Assembly (NCBI GenBank): GCA_036872755.1
Contig: JAVHNS010000003.1
Span: 1,116,001 to 1,180,000, forward strand
Length of the DNA: 64,000 nucleotides
From: Orbilia blumenaviensis
Taxonomy: Eukaryota > Ascomycota > Orbiliomycetes > Orbiliales > Orbiliaceae
Reading direction: 5' to 3'
In this document: in pieces, positions 23,928-36,421 of the stretch
Numbering within the stretch: the stretch's first letter is position 1
Layout: the number at the start of each line of letters is the position of its first letter
The notes under the pieces: model-generated
The model's database searches: none
Told to the model about the DNA's origin: nothing
Seen by the model: only the letters and a program-made list of their open reading frames with translations
Made by a program: the position numbers and the translations under genes

Positions 23928-26822
23928 ATGTCTGGTCCTCCGCAAACTTCTCCTCATCACCCTCATAATGCACCTCCTGGCCCGATGCCGAACGGCCACG
24001 GCCCCCCAATGGGAGGCCCTGGTGGAAAGCCCAGTGCCTCACATCAACTGAGTGCCCTTAACGAGGCTGTTTGGCTCAAGATTGGTAAGTTGTTCAGATA
24101 CCCTACACATAAACATCTCAATTGCCGCGAAGCCCTAGTCGATGACACTCGCCAAATATTATTCTTTTTATTTTATTTTGCTCCTGAAGATCTGTCCACA
24201 GGGCTAATTATTTCTTGTCAACCTTTCCAGGCGGTATCGCTGAGATGATGGGAAATTTGGATGGTGCAATGGATGCCTACGAAGCCGCTATAAGACAAAA
24301 CAGCTATTCGATACCAGCAATGGAAAGCATTTCTCATATATTACGAACCCGGGAACAGTTCCCCAAAGCCGTCGAGTATTTGCAAGCTATCTTGAATATC
24401 GATGCCAACAACGGTGAAGTTTGGGGCTCGCTTGGTATGTATCCTGCCGTCTCAGGTGCCTTTTTAGCGCATAAATTCTAACAGCTTTGCTTTAAGGGCA
24501 CTGTTATCTTATGATGGACGACCTGCAAAAGGCCTACCAGGCCTATCAACAAGCTCTGTACCACCTTCGGGACCCCAAGGAGCCAAAATTATGGTATGGT
24601 ATTGGTATCCTCTACGACCGATACGGATCGCTCGAACACGCCGAAGAAGCCTTCTCCCAAGTCATGCGGATGGATGTGAACTTCGACAAGGCAAACGAAA
24701 TATATTTCCGACTCGGTATAATCTATAAACAGCAACAGAAGTTTTCCCAGAGTTTAGATTGCTTCAAGTATATTGTTCAGGACCCTCCGCGTCCTCTCAC
24801 CGAGGAGGACATTTGGTTTCAAATTGGACATGTTCATGAGCAGCAGAAAGACGTAAGTTTACCAGCAAATCAAAATGAATGGAACCCATTAACTTATCCC
24901 GTTTCTACAGTTTGAAAATGCAAAGAAGGCATACCAGAGAGTCCTAGAGCGTGATCCAAACCACGCCAAGGTTCTTCAGCAGCTTGGCTGGCTATATCAT
25001 CAGCGAAGCGCCAGCTATGAGAGCCAGGAAATTGCCATTGAACATCTAGAGAAGTCGGTCAGGGCTGGTGAGTTGACTAGAATTGCACTTTTACCCCCCC
25101 CAAAACTAAATGACTTTACTGATACCGTATAGACAACACGGATGCCCAGAGCTGGTATCTTTTGGGCCGCTGCTATATGTCACAGCAGAAATACCCCAAG
25201 GCCTACGAGGCTTACCAGCAGGCTGTCTATAGGGATGGGAGGAATCCAACATTTTGGTGCTCGATTGGTGTCTTGTATTACCAGATCAACCAGTATAGAG
25301 ATGCTTTGGACGCCTATAGTAGAGCTATCCGTCTCAATCCTTATATCTCTGAGGTCTGGTATGATCTTGGTACACTCGTAAGTCAAAATTTTCTTTTACT
25401 CGGATGTTGGCAAGGTTTGATGACTAATGAGAGCAGTACGAGTCGTGTAACAACCAAATCAACGACGCCCTCGACGCCTACCAGCGGGCGGCTGACCTTG
25501 ACCCAACAAATGTTCATATCAAGGCCAGGCTCAACTTACTTAGGAGCGGCCAAGCATCTGGTGTGCCACATTCGAGCCAACCACCTCCAGCCCCCCTTCC
25601 TCAAGATGTCCAGCAGTACCAGCCAGCCGCCCCACCCAGTCACACCTGGCCCCCTCAAGGCCCCCAGCGTAGTCAACCACCACCTCAGCATCCCGGCCCA
25701 CCACCACCACCTGGACCGCCCGGCCCGGTCCTGGCCCAACTGCCACCTGGAGGCCCTGGCCCTGCGCCTTCGCCTTATCGGGGTCCCGATCCAATGGGAC
25801 GCCCACCAAGTTTGCGTAGTCCTGACATTGGTGCTGCAGATCCATCTCGCCCGCCTCCACCTCCACCCTTGCATCGATATTCTCCTTCGCCTAAGATCGG
25901 CCATTCTTCGATGTATGGACCACCACAACCATCCGGGCCGAGCCAAGGACCACCGCCGCCGCCGATGCATCACCCACTCCAAATGCCACAGTCGATGAAC
26001 GGTCCACCACCGCCACCAAACCGCATCCTTAACCCTCAGCACCACAACGGGCCGGCTCCACCGCCGCCGCCGCCACCATCTTCGCACAGCCTGAACCCAC
26101 CACCGAATGGGAATAGTGCAATGGGGATGACATTCCACGGGACACGAGGAAGTCCCGGGCCCATCCCTGAAATAAAACCAGTGGGCGACCGTATGCCATC
26201 TCCAAGCTCCGGATTTCATTCACATAGTGTGCATGGTCAAGCTCATCTTCAACATCCACAGTCAGGAATCGCTAGTGGCCAACCGCCCCCGTCTGCAGCG
26301 CATCAAGCCGCTGAAAATGTTGCGCGTGACAGAGAACAACGAGACCCGATCAAACGACAAAGAGAGTGGGAGGACAACGATGACCCACACCCGAAGAAGC
26401 AAGCATCAGATATCACACGCGAGCGACTGGAGAACCACATGCAGCACCGCTCGTCTCCACCAAGGAGAAACACGACGATCTCTCCAGACGTCCAGGGAAG
26501 ACGGAGCTCCTCGGAGCGTCCGAGAGAAGACTATAGGGGCCCACCACCACCCCCGTCACACCATAGCACCCCTGGCCCGAGACCGATGCATCAGTTTCCC
26601 CCTATGAGTGAGTCGCCGGCTATGCAGCAACAGCCGCCGCAACAGCCGCAGCCTCAACCTAAGCCAGAAGAAAGGAGGGAAATCATTGAGCCACCGGCTC
26701 GACAGATGGACGTTGATGAAGATTATGACAATGAGCCCGAAGGCGATGACAGGCGCCCATCTTCGGGTTCTGCTGCCATCAAGGCCGATGCCCCTAAGGT
26801 CACCGTTAATGGTGATAAATGA
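23928..26822 (+). CDS. cyc8: Cyc8/Ssn6-type TPR corepressor
   Basis: Six exons: 23928-24084, 24231-24434, 24497-24852, 24911-25067, 25133-25377 and 25437-26822, giving 834 aa. A short Pro/Gly-rich N-terminus is followed by about ten consecutive TPR motifs (roughly residues 40-400), for example GGIAEMMGNLDGAMDAYEAA, SLGHCYLMMDDLQKAYQAYQ, WYGIGILYDRYGSLEHAEEA and SWYLLGRCYMSQQKYPKAYE. The C-terminal half is Pro/Gln/His-rich and disordered, ending in an acidic stretch. This is the architecture of Ssn6/Cyc8 (RcmA in Aspergillus), which tethers the Tup1 repressor to DNA-bound factors in the nucleus. All junctions restore TPR sequence. The Kozak context (GTCGCAATG) and absence of upstream coding frame support the start. 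Confidence 0.96.
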
Positions 26823-27832
26823 TTTCCCTCATTTCTCTAGGAGAATAATGGATAGGCTACTCTTTTTCTCCTCTTTATTCTTAATGTCTGATGCTGACGA
26901 TTTTTCTTCTTCTGGGTCATCATCCCTCATTTTTCTTGGTCGCGTGTTTCGGTCTTTGCCGGCCTTTTTCTTCTTTTTATACCCGGTGACCCCGTTTTTC
27001 CTTTCCATGTTTCACACTTTCCTACTTATTAGTAACTTTTTATTCAGTTTTTACTTGTCGCGCACGGTATTTGCGGTAACAAAAGCCCAAACGTTCGTTG
27101 TTGATACCACATCCTATATTACTTTCAATTTTCATTTCCATTTGACCTACTATTTTAACTTTGTGATTTCCTTTTTTACTTAGTTATGCATTTGATCTTC
27201 ACGTCCAATTGTACTGTACGTGTATTATCCTTATCATCCGGATGTTCCTCTTGTTGCTTTTTAAGAACTACACTCTTGGTTTGAGATGCTATTGTTGTTT
27301 CTGTGTATTTTTCGCAACTAAGTGGCTATATTCGTGTACCCTCCTCTTCGTCAATCGATCAAGAGGACTGGTTTTTATAAACCCCCCCCCCCCCCCGCAT
27401 TATAGGGCTACACGAAGACCATTTATACTACTGTTATCATCATTATCTTTATTTTTGCCCTTATGGCATCCCAGTAGTTTAAGCGAATTAAAGGTCACTC
27501 TTGAATATCTTGCTAGTTATCGTGGTAACAACATAGGTTTTCTCTAAATAAATAGCCAAGACGGTAAATATGGTAGCTCATATATATAGATATAAACTCT
27601 TCATGAATGTTCGATCGATCGTTTAGACTTGCATGTTACAAACCAGGTATTTGTATAGGCTGGGTTATGGTAACACTAACGACTGAAGATCTATAGATCT
27701 ACATGGTATAATACCATATAGCCTTGAATGCTTTGTTCGACAGTTTAATTATACCACTTTACTAGTACTGTTTAGGACGCCAGTCAAACGTGGGGCTCTT
27801 AATGATTAATACTCTTTTTGTATGTAGTTGCC

Positions 27833-27837
<5 letters not shown>

Positions 27838-27876
<39 letters not shown>
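27838..27876. repeat. T27-A12 homopolymer junction
   Basis: A run of 27 T immediately joined to 12 A. As RNA from either strand it could fold on itself. It lies about 1 kb after the cyc8 stop. Confidence 0.9.
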
Positions 27877-27878
<2 letters not shown>

Positions 27879-28764
27879 CCTTTGAGAGTCTTTATTTTTA
27901 AAATGTGGGTATGTAAATATGTACAGCCCGATGATATAAATAGAGCTTTCTGCTGGACTTACCCATATAGGGATTTCACGAGGGTTTGAAGTCGAACGAG
28001 GGTTGGTGACGTTGCATTATTGGTTGTGTGGGGGGAGAGAGTTTGTTAACTTGGACGAACAACTTGGTAGGCACGTGGGGGACTGGGCTTTTGATGTTCT
28101 GTTACTGATTGATACCTTGTAATTAATTTACGAACGAAATTCTTTTAATAGCTAGCCCGATAGTATATTACAGCTTCGAGTTTAAAGATATATATAGAAG
28201 AATTGGTATTGAAGGGGAAAGCTGTATCACTTCTTTGAAATTGCTGGTAATGAAAATAACAAGGTGAAAAAGAGAAGGAAAGAAAAAGAAAAAGAAAAAC
28301 TCCAGGGTAATGCTCCTATAAACAAAAATTCGCCCTTTGCTACTACCCGAGTAGCGATAATAAACGTCTAGCGTCTCATTATATATACAAAGAAATAAAA
28401 AGTATGTTGGGAAGTGAATATACAAGTATTAGTCGATAATACATTATTCTAATAGGCCAAGGGAACAGAAGAATGTGCCAAAAATCTGATGTGAAAAGAA
28501 AAAAAGAACCGATCTATCCGGGATGTAAATGCTGAATCGAAAATGGCAGGTAGCATTTGCTGATGCTGAGAAAGTGGTAAATGGTCTATATGGGAATCGA
28601 AAATAGAAGGAAAAGTCGCTGGCGATGTTGAAAGGATTGAGAAAGAAGCGAAACCCGAACCAAGGTAAAATAGATCATTGTCGATAATATGCTGAAGTAT
28701 AGATGAATTGCAGAACAAAGGAGATACGTCAAAGTCGAAGGTTAGGGCTTCTTCGTTAAAGGTG

Positions 28765-28792
28765 TTTTTTTTTTTTTTTTTTTTTTTTTTTT
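28765..28792. repeat. T28 homopolymer run
   Basis: Twenty-eight consecutive T on the plus strand, just beyond the stop of the minus-strand KRE6-like gene, so A28 in its sense direction. Confidence 0.9.
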
Positions 28793-28807
28793 GCCATTGC
28801 GAGATTT

Positions 28808-31250
28808 TTAACAAGTATTTTCGAAGCTATTCTTGGGACGCGTGTAATTTGCTGCTTCCCAAGTTGTAACATTCGGGTTCATGAATGCTATAGGGTGGTC
28901 CTTTATGTATTGAGTGGTTTCGTAGCCTGGAGGGTCGCAGGTTACTGATTCTTTGCCTGGTGGCTGGTAGATACGGACCCAGTCGACACGCATCTTCGCT
29001 GGTAGGAGCTCTATTTTTTTTTGATTAGTATTTTTGGTTGACAAGGGAATCATGGGGGCTTGGACACCTACTAGCTATTTCTAACCACTCCACATATGCG
29101 AAACTTGTACCCATGCCGACATTAAGAATGACAGTCATTGGCTCTTTGGGGATCACTCGTTGACCGATATTTCCGTTTGGCCTCACAGATGGTCCTTCCA
29201 TTCTCCAAGTAGGCTGGCGACCAACGTCCCATTCAATATAACCATCTGCACCAGGCTCATACTCATAGGCATAAGTCTGGTATTTCTTCCCATCGTACCA
29301 ATCGTTATTCAAGCTGGTAAGTCCGGAAATAGCTTGCTGGAATATACCACCACGGTATTCGTTCATACTGGTGACGGAGGTGTTGTAGACAGCCATATAG
29401 TCATAGTCAGGCTGGTACCAGACATCGAATGGTGCGAATTGTGCAGATTGAGATACTGAGCCGACTTTTGAACCTTGCTGATTGATGACGCTGACACTGG
29501 CTTCAAAGACATCGATTTCGGGAGACGAGCGTGATTTTCCTGGTGTTGGGTGGTCCGCGCCCTGAAGATGAATTAGCCATTTTGGATTGGAAAAAAAAGT
29601 GTATACATAATTTTTTGCAATATATTAATAGTTTACCTTGCAAGTGCAGGCTGGTAGTCTCATCCCTGGCAGCCCACTGACACCATCTGTCGATGATTGG
29701 TTTGCAGTAATACCAGCATCGCAAACATCTTCGTACGAATATGGCCACATCCCTTCCGTTGATGCCAAGTACCCAGGCCTTCCTAAATTTCCCATGGTCC
29801 AGAAACCAGGCCAGAGACCAGACACATCACCTCGCCCTGGCAAAGAAACGCTAGCTTCAATGATCCCTCCAGTGAAACATAGCTTATTCCAACTTTGCAG
29901 CATTCCAGAGCGATAAGGGAGCCCGTGAGTTGGGAAAGCGTCAAATGTAATTTCAAGAACACCATCCTTAGTTGTTATTTGGTTTGGATCATACCACTAA
30001 AAAAAAGATGTTTTAGCTTGGAACTAAAAAACAAAAAGGCTTGTTTTCAGGGTGACGCAGAGAAATTCTCCGGAAGGTATCGGACTTCTGGTTTCGGAAT
30101 GTCCATGGGTTCTTCTTACCTCAGAGTCCTGCGTTGCTCCGTACCAGATATCTACTGCTTCCCAGAATGGGTCTTCCCCAGGATAGAATGTTCTACCGTC
30201 GACATTGAATTCGTCAGAGAAGACGAGATTCCACTCCTTCCCGTCGGAAGCAGTTCTGGTCATGGCGCTCTTAGGCGTATCCGGGTCGATCAATCCGGTT
30301 CTTGCGTTCTTCAAAAGCGGCTGGTTTTGGAGATGTGGCGGCAGACATTCTGAACCACGACAGGAAGATGGAGGGGCACGGTCTGATTCGAGAACATAGT
30401 TTTGGACGAAAAATCTGAAGGGTAGAACATCTGAGTTAACTTCAAGGTGTTCTTTTTTTTTTCTTCTTCGCTATCTTGAAATCTTGGGAAATTGCATCAC
30501 ATACATCACTGGATATCCGATAAACAAGAACAAAATCCCACCAATCAGTAAAACCAACCCACCAAGATTCACAAGCCCTCTCTTTGTCCAAAAGTTAAAG
30601 TCTCTGTCAATTTTCTTGCCATCTGGTGCATGTAGCTCGTCGTCTGCTTCGACATCCTTGGGGTAGACTAATAGATCGTCGGCATGTGCAAAAATATCGA
30701 ATTTCTCCCCCATAGGGTATATGCTAACTTCGTCGTCTGAATCTCTCGTACGTGGTCGCATGCCATCCGGTGTATCCCATGGCATAGGGCTATGTAGCGG
30801 CGTAGAGAAAGGATCTCGGGGCGCAGAACGGTGGTCAAAGGAGTCGAATGAATCACGACTGCTTTCATGTCGGACATAATACTCTGGGATCGAAGTCGAG
30901 TCTATCGAGATATTTTTAAATCTATGGCTGGAGAAACCTTTACCCGGAGGCAGGAGGTTCTCAGAAGAGTATCCTGGACTATTAGAAGAGTAGAAAGGCC
31001 GTGAATGCGCTGGGAGTATAGGCGAACTTGGAGCTGTCGATGTTGGTGTCAGGTTTCGGATAGGCCCAGTATATTGGGCCCGATCGGACTGGAGTATATC
31101 CTCAGAACTGGAATTTAATGTAACACGAGGAGATACTGGTCGCTGGGTCTGCTGTGAAGATGGAAATGGGGGTGGGATATTAAGATTATTTGTGACGAGC
31201 ATCGATCTCCTTGCTGGAGGAAGCGGCGGCGGCACCCTTCTCTGTGACAT
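28808..31250 (-). CDS. Kre6/Skn1-family beta-glucan synthesis protein (GH16)
   Basis: Five exons on the minus strand: 31250-30505, 30414-30120, 29996-29637, 29561-29072 and 29010-28808, giving 697 aa. The first ~220 residues are a Ser/Pro-rich cytosolic domain. One membrane segment follows ([21 protein letters not shown]), making a type II membrane protein. The lumenal part is a GH16-fold domain with [44 protein letters not shown] and [16 protein letters not shown]. The [11 protein letters not shown] segment carries the GH16 E-x-D-x-x-E catalytic pattern. Kre6 and Skn1 act in the secretory pathway and are needed for beta-1,6-glucan in the wall. Junction codons fit the family, for example DSE-WYDPNQ and [12 protein letters not shown]. 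Confidence 0.95.
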
Positions 31251-32378
31251 TTTTGCGTCGTTATATCAATCTCATGCGGCTTGTATTAGTACCCGTGGGA
31301 TCTAAAGGTAGTTGACAAGATCTTAAGCCTTCTAAAACTCTTTCTTATGTAATGGTTCAAAGGTTTTTTAATTAAAGATGCTTGAAAGCTGGTAGGGTGG
31401 ACTGCTGTTCTTCGAAGGAGTGTTGGAAAATAACGGGATGTGGTTAAACAAAAGGCTTTCCGGCTAGGTTAGCTGTTAAAACGAATGGATAGGATACAAC
31501 GGTAGAGAACGTGAGAATTCGACTAGATGTTAGTATGTGATACAAGAAAGAAGGTAAGAAAACCGTTGTGTCAAAAATAAAACTCGACGAGGCTTTGACG
31601 ACACGATTGCGAGCGAAGCGAGAGAAAGAAGATATTGCCAAGAGGCGTTCCTGGGTTGCGCCGACATTTTATCAGAAGAGAAAAAGGCAAGAGGATTTCT
31701 TGCTGCATGGGCTCTAGACGTTTTAGGCTGGGAAGGGGCAGCTCTAGACCAGTGGCCAGCTTGAAATTGACGTTCCCTTTTTTCCTCGATTTCATCCTGG
31801 TTCAGGGATCCTGTACAACATATGCGGGCACCCCTGGAGCGACTCCCATAAGGCAGGATGTCCAGCGGATTGGCGGTTGGGATCTGTCCATGCAATTTTT
31901 GCCATTGAGGAAGAAATTAGTCTCAGATTGTGGTGGTCTTCACTCTGTGGTGGTTGTGTGTATGTACAGCCACCACTTGCGACGGCGGCCTTCCCTCTGG
32001 GTTTCGGTTGCAACGCTGTAATTAGGTAAAGCGGCGAGTTTCAAATTTTGCCATCACCACGTAGCAAACTATTTCCCCTGATGTGTGGGTTTTGGTCTGG
32101 AGCAAGTTTTAGATAGTAAAGGCGGGCACGAAAAACTTTATTCTGGAAGCCTGGGCGTGGATTCCAGGTAAGTTTTGTACGGTTTGCCATCTTGAGCTGG
32201 AAGTCCGCCAGCTGTCGACAAGCTGATCGCTAGTTTCTCGTTTTTAGGATAGATTCATGGTAGAATACAAGCTTTGCAACTTGGTTGGTTGACTGAGGCT
32301 GGCGCATAATAATGGCTCAGCGAAACGTGATCTGGGTGTGCATATGCAATAGATAGACTTCGAAGTTAACGGTCAGCC
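31251..32378. other. Intergenic: promoter of the KRE6-like gene and 3' side of the next gene
   Basis: No gene recognised. Open frames near 31.5-32.0 kb overlap on both strands and lack domains. Confidence 0.5.
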
Positions 32379-33247
32379 TCAGCTTTCAATTGCCAATGCC
32401 TTTAAGCCAACGAGCTGTTTCTTTGCCTTGTCCAGAGCAATAACATAGTACCACTTCTTCGTACCGCTCTCCTCAACCCTATACACCTCAGGCACGGACC
32501 CACTCGCGGCTTCTTTTACAGCCGAAGTAACATCCTCGTAGGAGTCAGTTACATCCCATTCACTATAGGGCATCTTCTCAGATACTTCAAGTCCCACAAG
32601 TTCTCCGAACTCCGCTGCAATTCGACACAATTATAAGTAAATAAACTTTGTTAGTAATTTATTACAATACGGGGAGCGCAAGGTGGTCCAAATATATCCT
32701 GCCTACCTTCATCAGGCAGGGCGTCTCCATCCCAGCCGAATGTAACATCAACGAACGGCTCATCCGAGTCTGAGGTGTACCATCTTTCCCCCAAGGCCCG
32801 TAGGGCCTGATGTGCGGTGGCCGAAATGCACGCTTCTTTCTCCTGAGCGGCTTTTGCAGACGGATCAGAATAGTCCCTATTGGCCTTATTCAAAAAAGCT
32901 GCATAATCTTGGTCGGACATTTTAATTGATCGCGAATTTGAGAAATGACGTGCAATTAAAGTTGGCTGGAATGCGAGGTTTGTATCGTGCCTGACAGGAA
33001 AAATCGGCCCTGGTTGGCAATACAAGTGATATGAGTGGGTCTGAGCGCTGATAAGAGGAAATGGCGAGACCCGTTGCTTGGCTCCTTGGTGGGATTGCGA
33101 AATTAAACGTAGTCTGGGGGGTCTGGAGGAGATGTGAATTGAAGGTTGGATGGTTCTACGAAAGGCAAAGGACGTCATCTGGAATGGCATGCATGAATAC
33201 TGACCGACATCATAACGGGACCGCAGTGTCGGTAGTTTAGAGGGCAT
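32379..33247 (-). CDS. Conserved-looking protein of unknown function, possible mitochondrial form
   Basis: Two exons on the minus strand: 33247 (or 32920)-32707 and 32614-32379. From the ATG at 32920 the product is 149 aa, starting MSDQDYAAFLNKANRDYSD; from 33247 it is 258 aa. The added N-terminus from 33190 or 33247 is rich in Arg, Ser and hydrophobics with almost no acidic residues, and ends ARHFSNSRSIKM. This resembles a mitochondrial presequence with an R-x-(F/Y)-S type cleavage site. The body contains DVTFGWDGDALPDEG and KKWYYVIALDKAKKQLVGLK. I do not recognise the family. The gene is divergent from the one at 33356. Confidence 0.75.
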
Positions 33248-33355
33248 GGTCAAAACCTTAGATCAGCACACACACCAACTCAACAACTCATCAGCGACAT
33301 TGATCAACATCGCGGGTTCTAAGCCTAATACTTCACATCATTGCATAGCATCAAC

Positions 33356-33727
33356 ATGCCTCCGCGTCCGTCTCTACCATCTGCATCGAGTGCGTCAAAG
33401 CCAGCCAGCAGCAGCGCCTCCTCTAACATGGAATCCCCAACCGATGACCCAAAAACCCTCGAGCTTCGCGAATTCGCCGTTGTCGCCTTGGAATCGTTCG
33501 AAATGCAAGCCATCCTTTCCTTCACTAAGGATCAGTCGCTAGCCAGGACGCGGCATCAACTCCTTAAACGTCTTGTTGGCATAACATCGGACGAGAGCCC
33601 TAAGAGTCCGAGGCGAACATCAAGTGAAGAACGGGGAAGCACCAGCGCCACAGGGGCCTTTGAGAGCGTCGACGATGGCGGACTGGGAGAGAGTAGCTTC
33701 CGAAGCTCGAGAGGGTCTCGAAGATGA
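33356..33727 (+). CDS. Small hypothetical protein
   Basis: A single exon of 123 aa starting at ATG 33356 (an in-frame ATG also occurs at 33341). The N-terminus is Pro/Ser/Ala-rich. A predicted helical core follows (LELREFAVVALESFEMQAIL and RTRHQLLKRLVGI), then a Ser/Arg-rich tail. No known domain was recognised. Coding status is supported by the coherent helix-forming core and by the position, divergent from the 32379-33247 gene across about 110-440 bp depending on which start that gene uses. Confidence 0.6.
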   Translation: MPPRPSLPSASSASKPASSSASSNMESPTDDPKTLELREFAVVALESFEMQAILSFTKDQSLARTRHQLLKRLVGITSDESPKSPRRTSSEERGSTSATGAFESVDDGGLGESSFRSSRGSRR

Positions 33728-34007
33728 CCGCCCCCTCTAAGCATTGGAATGTATGCTTTGCAATTGTAACTGTTTTTTTTTTTTTTTTCTGTTTTTTTCC
33801 TCTACTTAGTTTAGTTTTCTTATGGCTGGTGAACAGGCGGCCCTCTAGCTCTCCATTGGACCAGATATGTACAACTGTTCCCATAAGTACTACATGGCCA
33901 TCGGTCTCACCATGCAGACTTTATATTATTGGACGGTATTTCTCCAACAGCAAGTCAGGATATCATTGATACTATCGAATTTATCATCTCAGATGATTGA
34001 CTCGCGA

Positions 34008-36421
34008 CTATCCATCGTCTACTTGCCTATGAAATCTTTCATGGGCACCAATTGCGAATATTGGCAGCCTGGCATGACACTTCTTGCAAACGAACTCTTG
34101 GCTTCCTTCATCCGACATTACCCCATCCGAGAGGTCGTCATCAAACGGGGACTCGTCCTCTACGTCCTCTTCGCTGTCCTCAAGGCCTTCTCTAGATTCG
34201 TTTATTCCAGTTCCATAACATTTGTCCACTACCTGTTCCGGTATCTCAGGCCCTTCTTGTGTTTCAACTAACGGCCTCTTCTTCTCGCGGTCGCCCTCTG
34301 GAAAAACTTCACTATAGCGCTTGAACATCGCTGCAACATCCCCACCTTCGGCACCTGTCTCCCCACTGCTCATATTTATAGCTGCTATGTTGATTAATGC
34401 TAAATCATACGTTGAACCACCGCTTGTATCCGAGCCGTGTAGCTTCTTAAACAGTGGCACTAACGCCTCTTTAGTCAACCTCCGTGCTGCTTCTTCGATT
34501 TTCATAGTTAGAGAAAATACGAAATTCGGCATTGGTGCGGACTTGGAATTCCTCCCCGGATACTTTGTTGTACCTCTGTCCCTTGTCGATATCCTGAGTG
34601 TTCTTGGGAAGGCTTGCCATTTTTTGGCAGGAGGTTGCCCTAGCTGGCTTATGTCTATTTGAGATGGATCATCTGGGATTGAAATGGTAGCAATGGTTAA
34701 GAGGTCGGTTTTCAACCTGCGAATGAGCGTTATGGAGAGGCGGGCCAGGATCGATTCAAGTTGGTCGGTAGAAGTGCCCTGGGTCACCGTTCCGGAGCTG
34801 TGGGATCTGCGTTAGTTTCCCACTTGAATTCTTAAGGCATATATGCAATGCTACATACCGAAATGTATCCTCAATTGATACTTGGGTAGGTATTAACGTA
34901 GCCTTAGCGACTTCGGTATTGTCAATTCCGTGGAGTAGTTCCCAGACTCTCCCGGCCCCTGGTGGCATGTTTCCTATATGTTCGTTGAGTTTTTGTCTTG
35001 ACAGAATTGTTCTAGCTTCTACGACCTTTGTCTTCACGTCGGAGTCGTTATAATATGCTTCCATGAACCCATCTTTCCCGGCTTGTTCAAGGTTCTCGAT
35101 TTCATCTTGAGTCAGTCCTTCTACTTCAAAACTAGGGTCGAGATCAAATATCTCGGTACTGTTTTTATGCCCGCCGCTATCTGTATTGAGATCCTCGACT
35201 ACTACTTGGCTGTTGATATCTTCGACTTTCTTATGTGATCTTACAAGGTCCCGGATGATCTTCCCCGTCTTGCTCCCAATACCCGGGATATTTAGTACCG
35301 CTAGCCCATCCAGAAACTCCTGTGTGTGATCTGGCAGCAGCACTGTCTGAGCACAAGGTTTGTTTATTGTGCCTGCTAGTTTCGCTGTAAGCTTTGAAGT
35401 GCAAATACCAGCGGAACAGGTGAATCCTTGTTGATCTAGCAGCAGTAGTCGTAAATATTGTGCTAGATGCGTGGCTAATAGAAGACGCTTGGGGATTTGT
35501 TCCAGAGTTTCCTGGGGTAGTCTGCTGTTCGGTTTTGCGAGTGGAGGGTAAAGGTGACCTGGGATAGTACCCCAGTCGAATTTGAAACCGAAGTTCTGTT
35601 GATCTGGTTTTAATTGATAGAATCCAGTGCTAAAGGATTCTTTTTGGGCAAGATTGAAGTTGTAGTCGATCTATGCATATCTGGCTTAGGGCTTGGGGTT
35701 TATCTCGACCGTGCAATAGGGAAGACGTTGGAGATATACCTGGTCTGTGACATCCATAAATACTTCATCGAACCCTAGTCTTTCAATTTTCCCACTCCAG
35801 ATGTATTCTTTGAGAAAAAGGAAATTTTCTTTGGAGCAATCTCGAAAAAGATCTCTGGGACAGATCGAACTCTGTTAGATCTATGATCGAGAATACGGAT
35901 ATATGGAATCTAATGGGCACGGTATGTAGTCCCTACAGATTCTCCCCATTGACGACGACGAGATCAGGGCAAGCTCGTTTAGCTTCACTGAGAAGCTGTA
36001 GCTTGTGTAGCCCACGCTTCCGAGCTACATAGTTACATGTTACAATGATTTGTTTTTGCTGTATGGCCACTATCGAGCCGCCGTAACATATCAGCAACCA
36101 CGTGGTTTGACTCATCACTTAAGTTCAACATCGGAAATGAGATAACGGACATGGTAGATTTCTTAACGCCGGGTTGAGTTTCTCGTGGCACGACGCGTAG
36201 AAACAGTCTTCGGGTCAAAGAAAGGTTAGATATGCATGTTGACCACGTTTCAGAACGAAGAAGATCCCAAAGGATGCACACTCATTTCGTACCATAGTCC
36301 TACATTTTTTAATTAGCACTCTCGAGCTCGCAAAACAAAAAGGGAATGTATATAGTCGATCTGATCTCACAAAATGTAGGATAATGCGTTGCTTGAGTTT
36401 TGTATCAGCCGTCTTCGCCAT
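34008..36421 (-). CDS. Y-family DNA polymerase, iota type
   Basis: Seven exons on the minus strand: 36421-36371, 36299-36293, 36207-36151, 36069-35937, 35854-35740, 35670-34859 and 34797-34008, giving 654 aa. The N-terminus reads RIILHF-DYD-CFYASCHEKLNP then LPLAIQQKQIIVTCNYVARK, LVVVNGENL and LGFDEVFMDVTD, containing the catalytic acidic residues. FTCSAGICTSKLTAKLAG and a helix-hairpin-helix (VLNIPGIGSKTGKIIRDL) follow, then the little-finger domain. The last ~25 residues form a C-x2-C-x11-H-x3-H finger, like a ubiquitin-binding UBZ. The QQK and VTCNY-x-AR signatures fit Pol iota better than eta. It would act in translesion synthesis. The 7-nt second exon encodes the DYD motif. Confidence 0.92.

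Larger units (their letters stand above)
26823..28807. other. Convergent 3' region between cyc8 and KRE6-like gene
   Basis: Contains the two 3' untranslated regions and no gene. Notable items: a C16-17 run near 27380-27396, a T27 run directly followed by A12 at 27838-27876, and a T28 run at 28765-28792. T-rich sequence dominates just after cyc8. Confidence 0.6.

Noticed and set aside
25536..26219. 227-codon minus-strand frame rich in Trp and Arg
   Set aside because: Shadow of the Pro-rich C-terminal exon of cyc8.
31444..32021. Overlapping frames between the KRE6-like gene and its upstream neighbour
   Set aside because: Open on both strands with no domain; consistent with a promoter and leader region.
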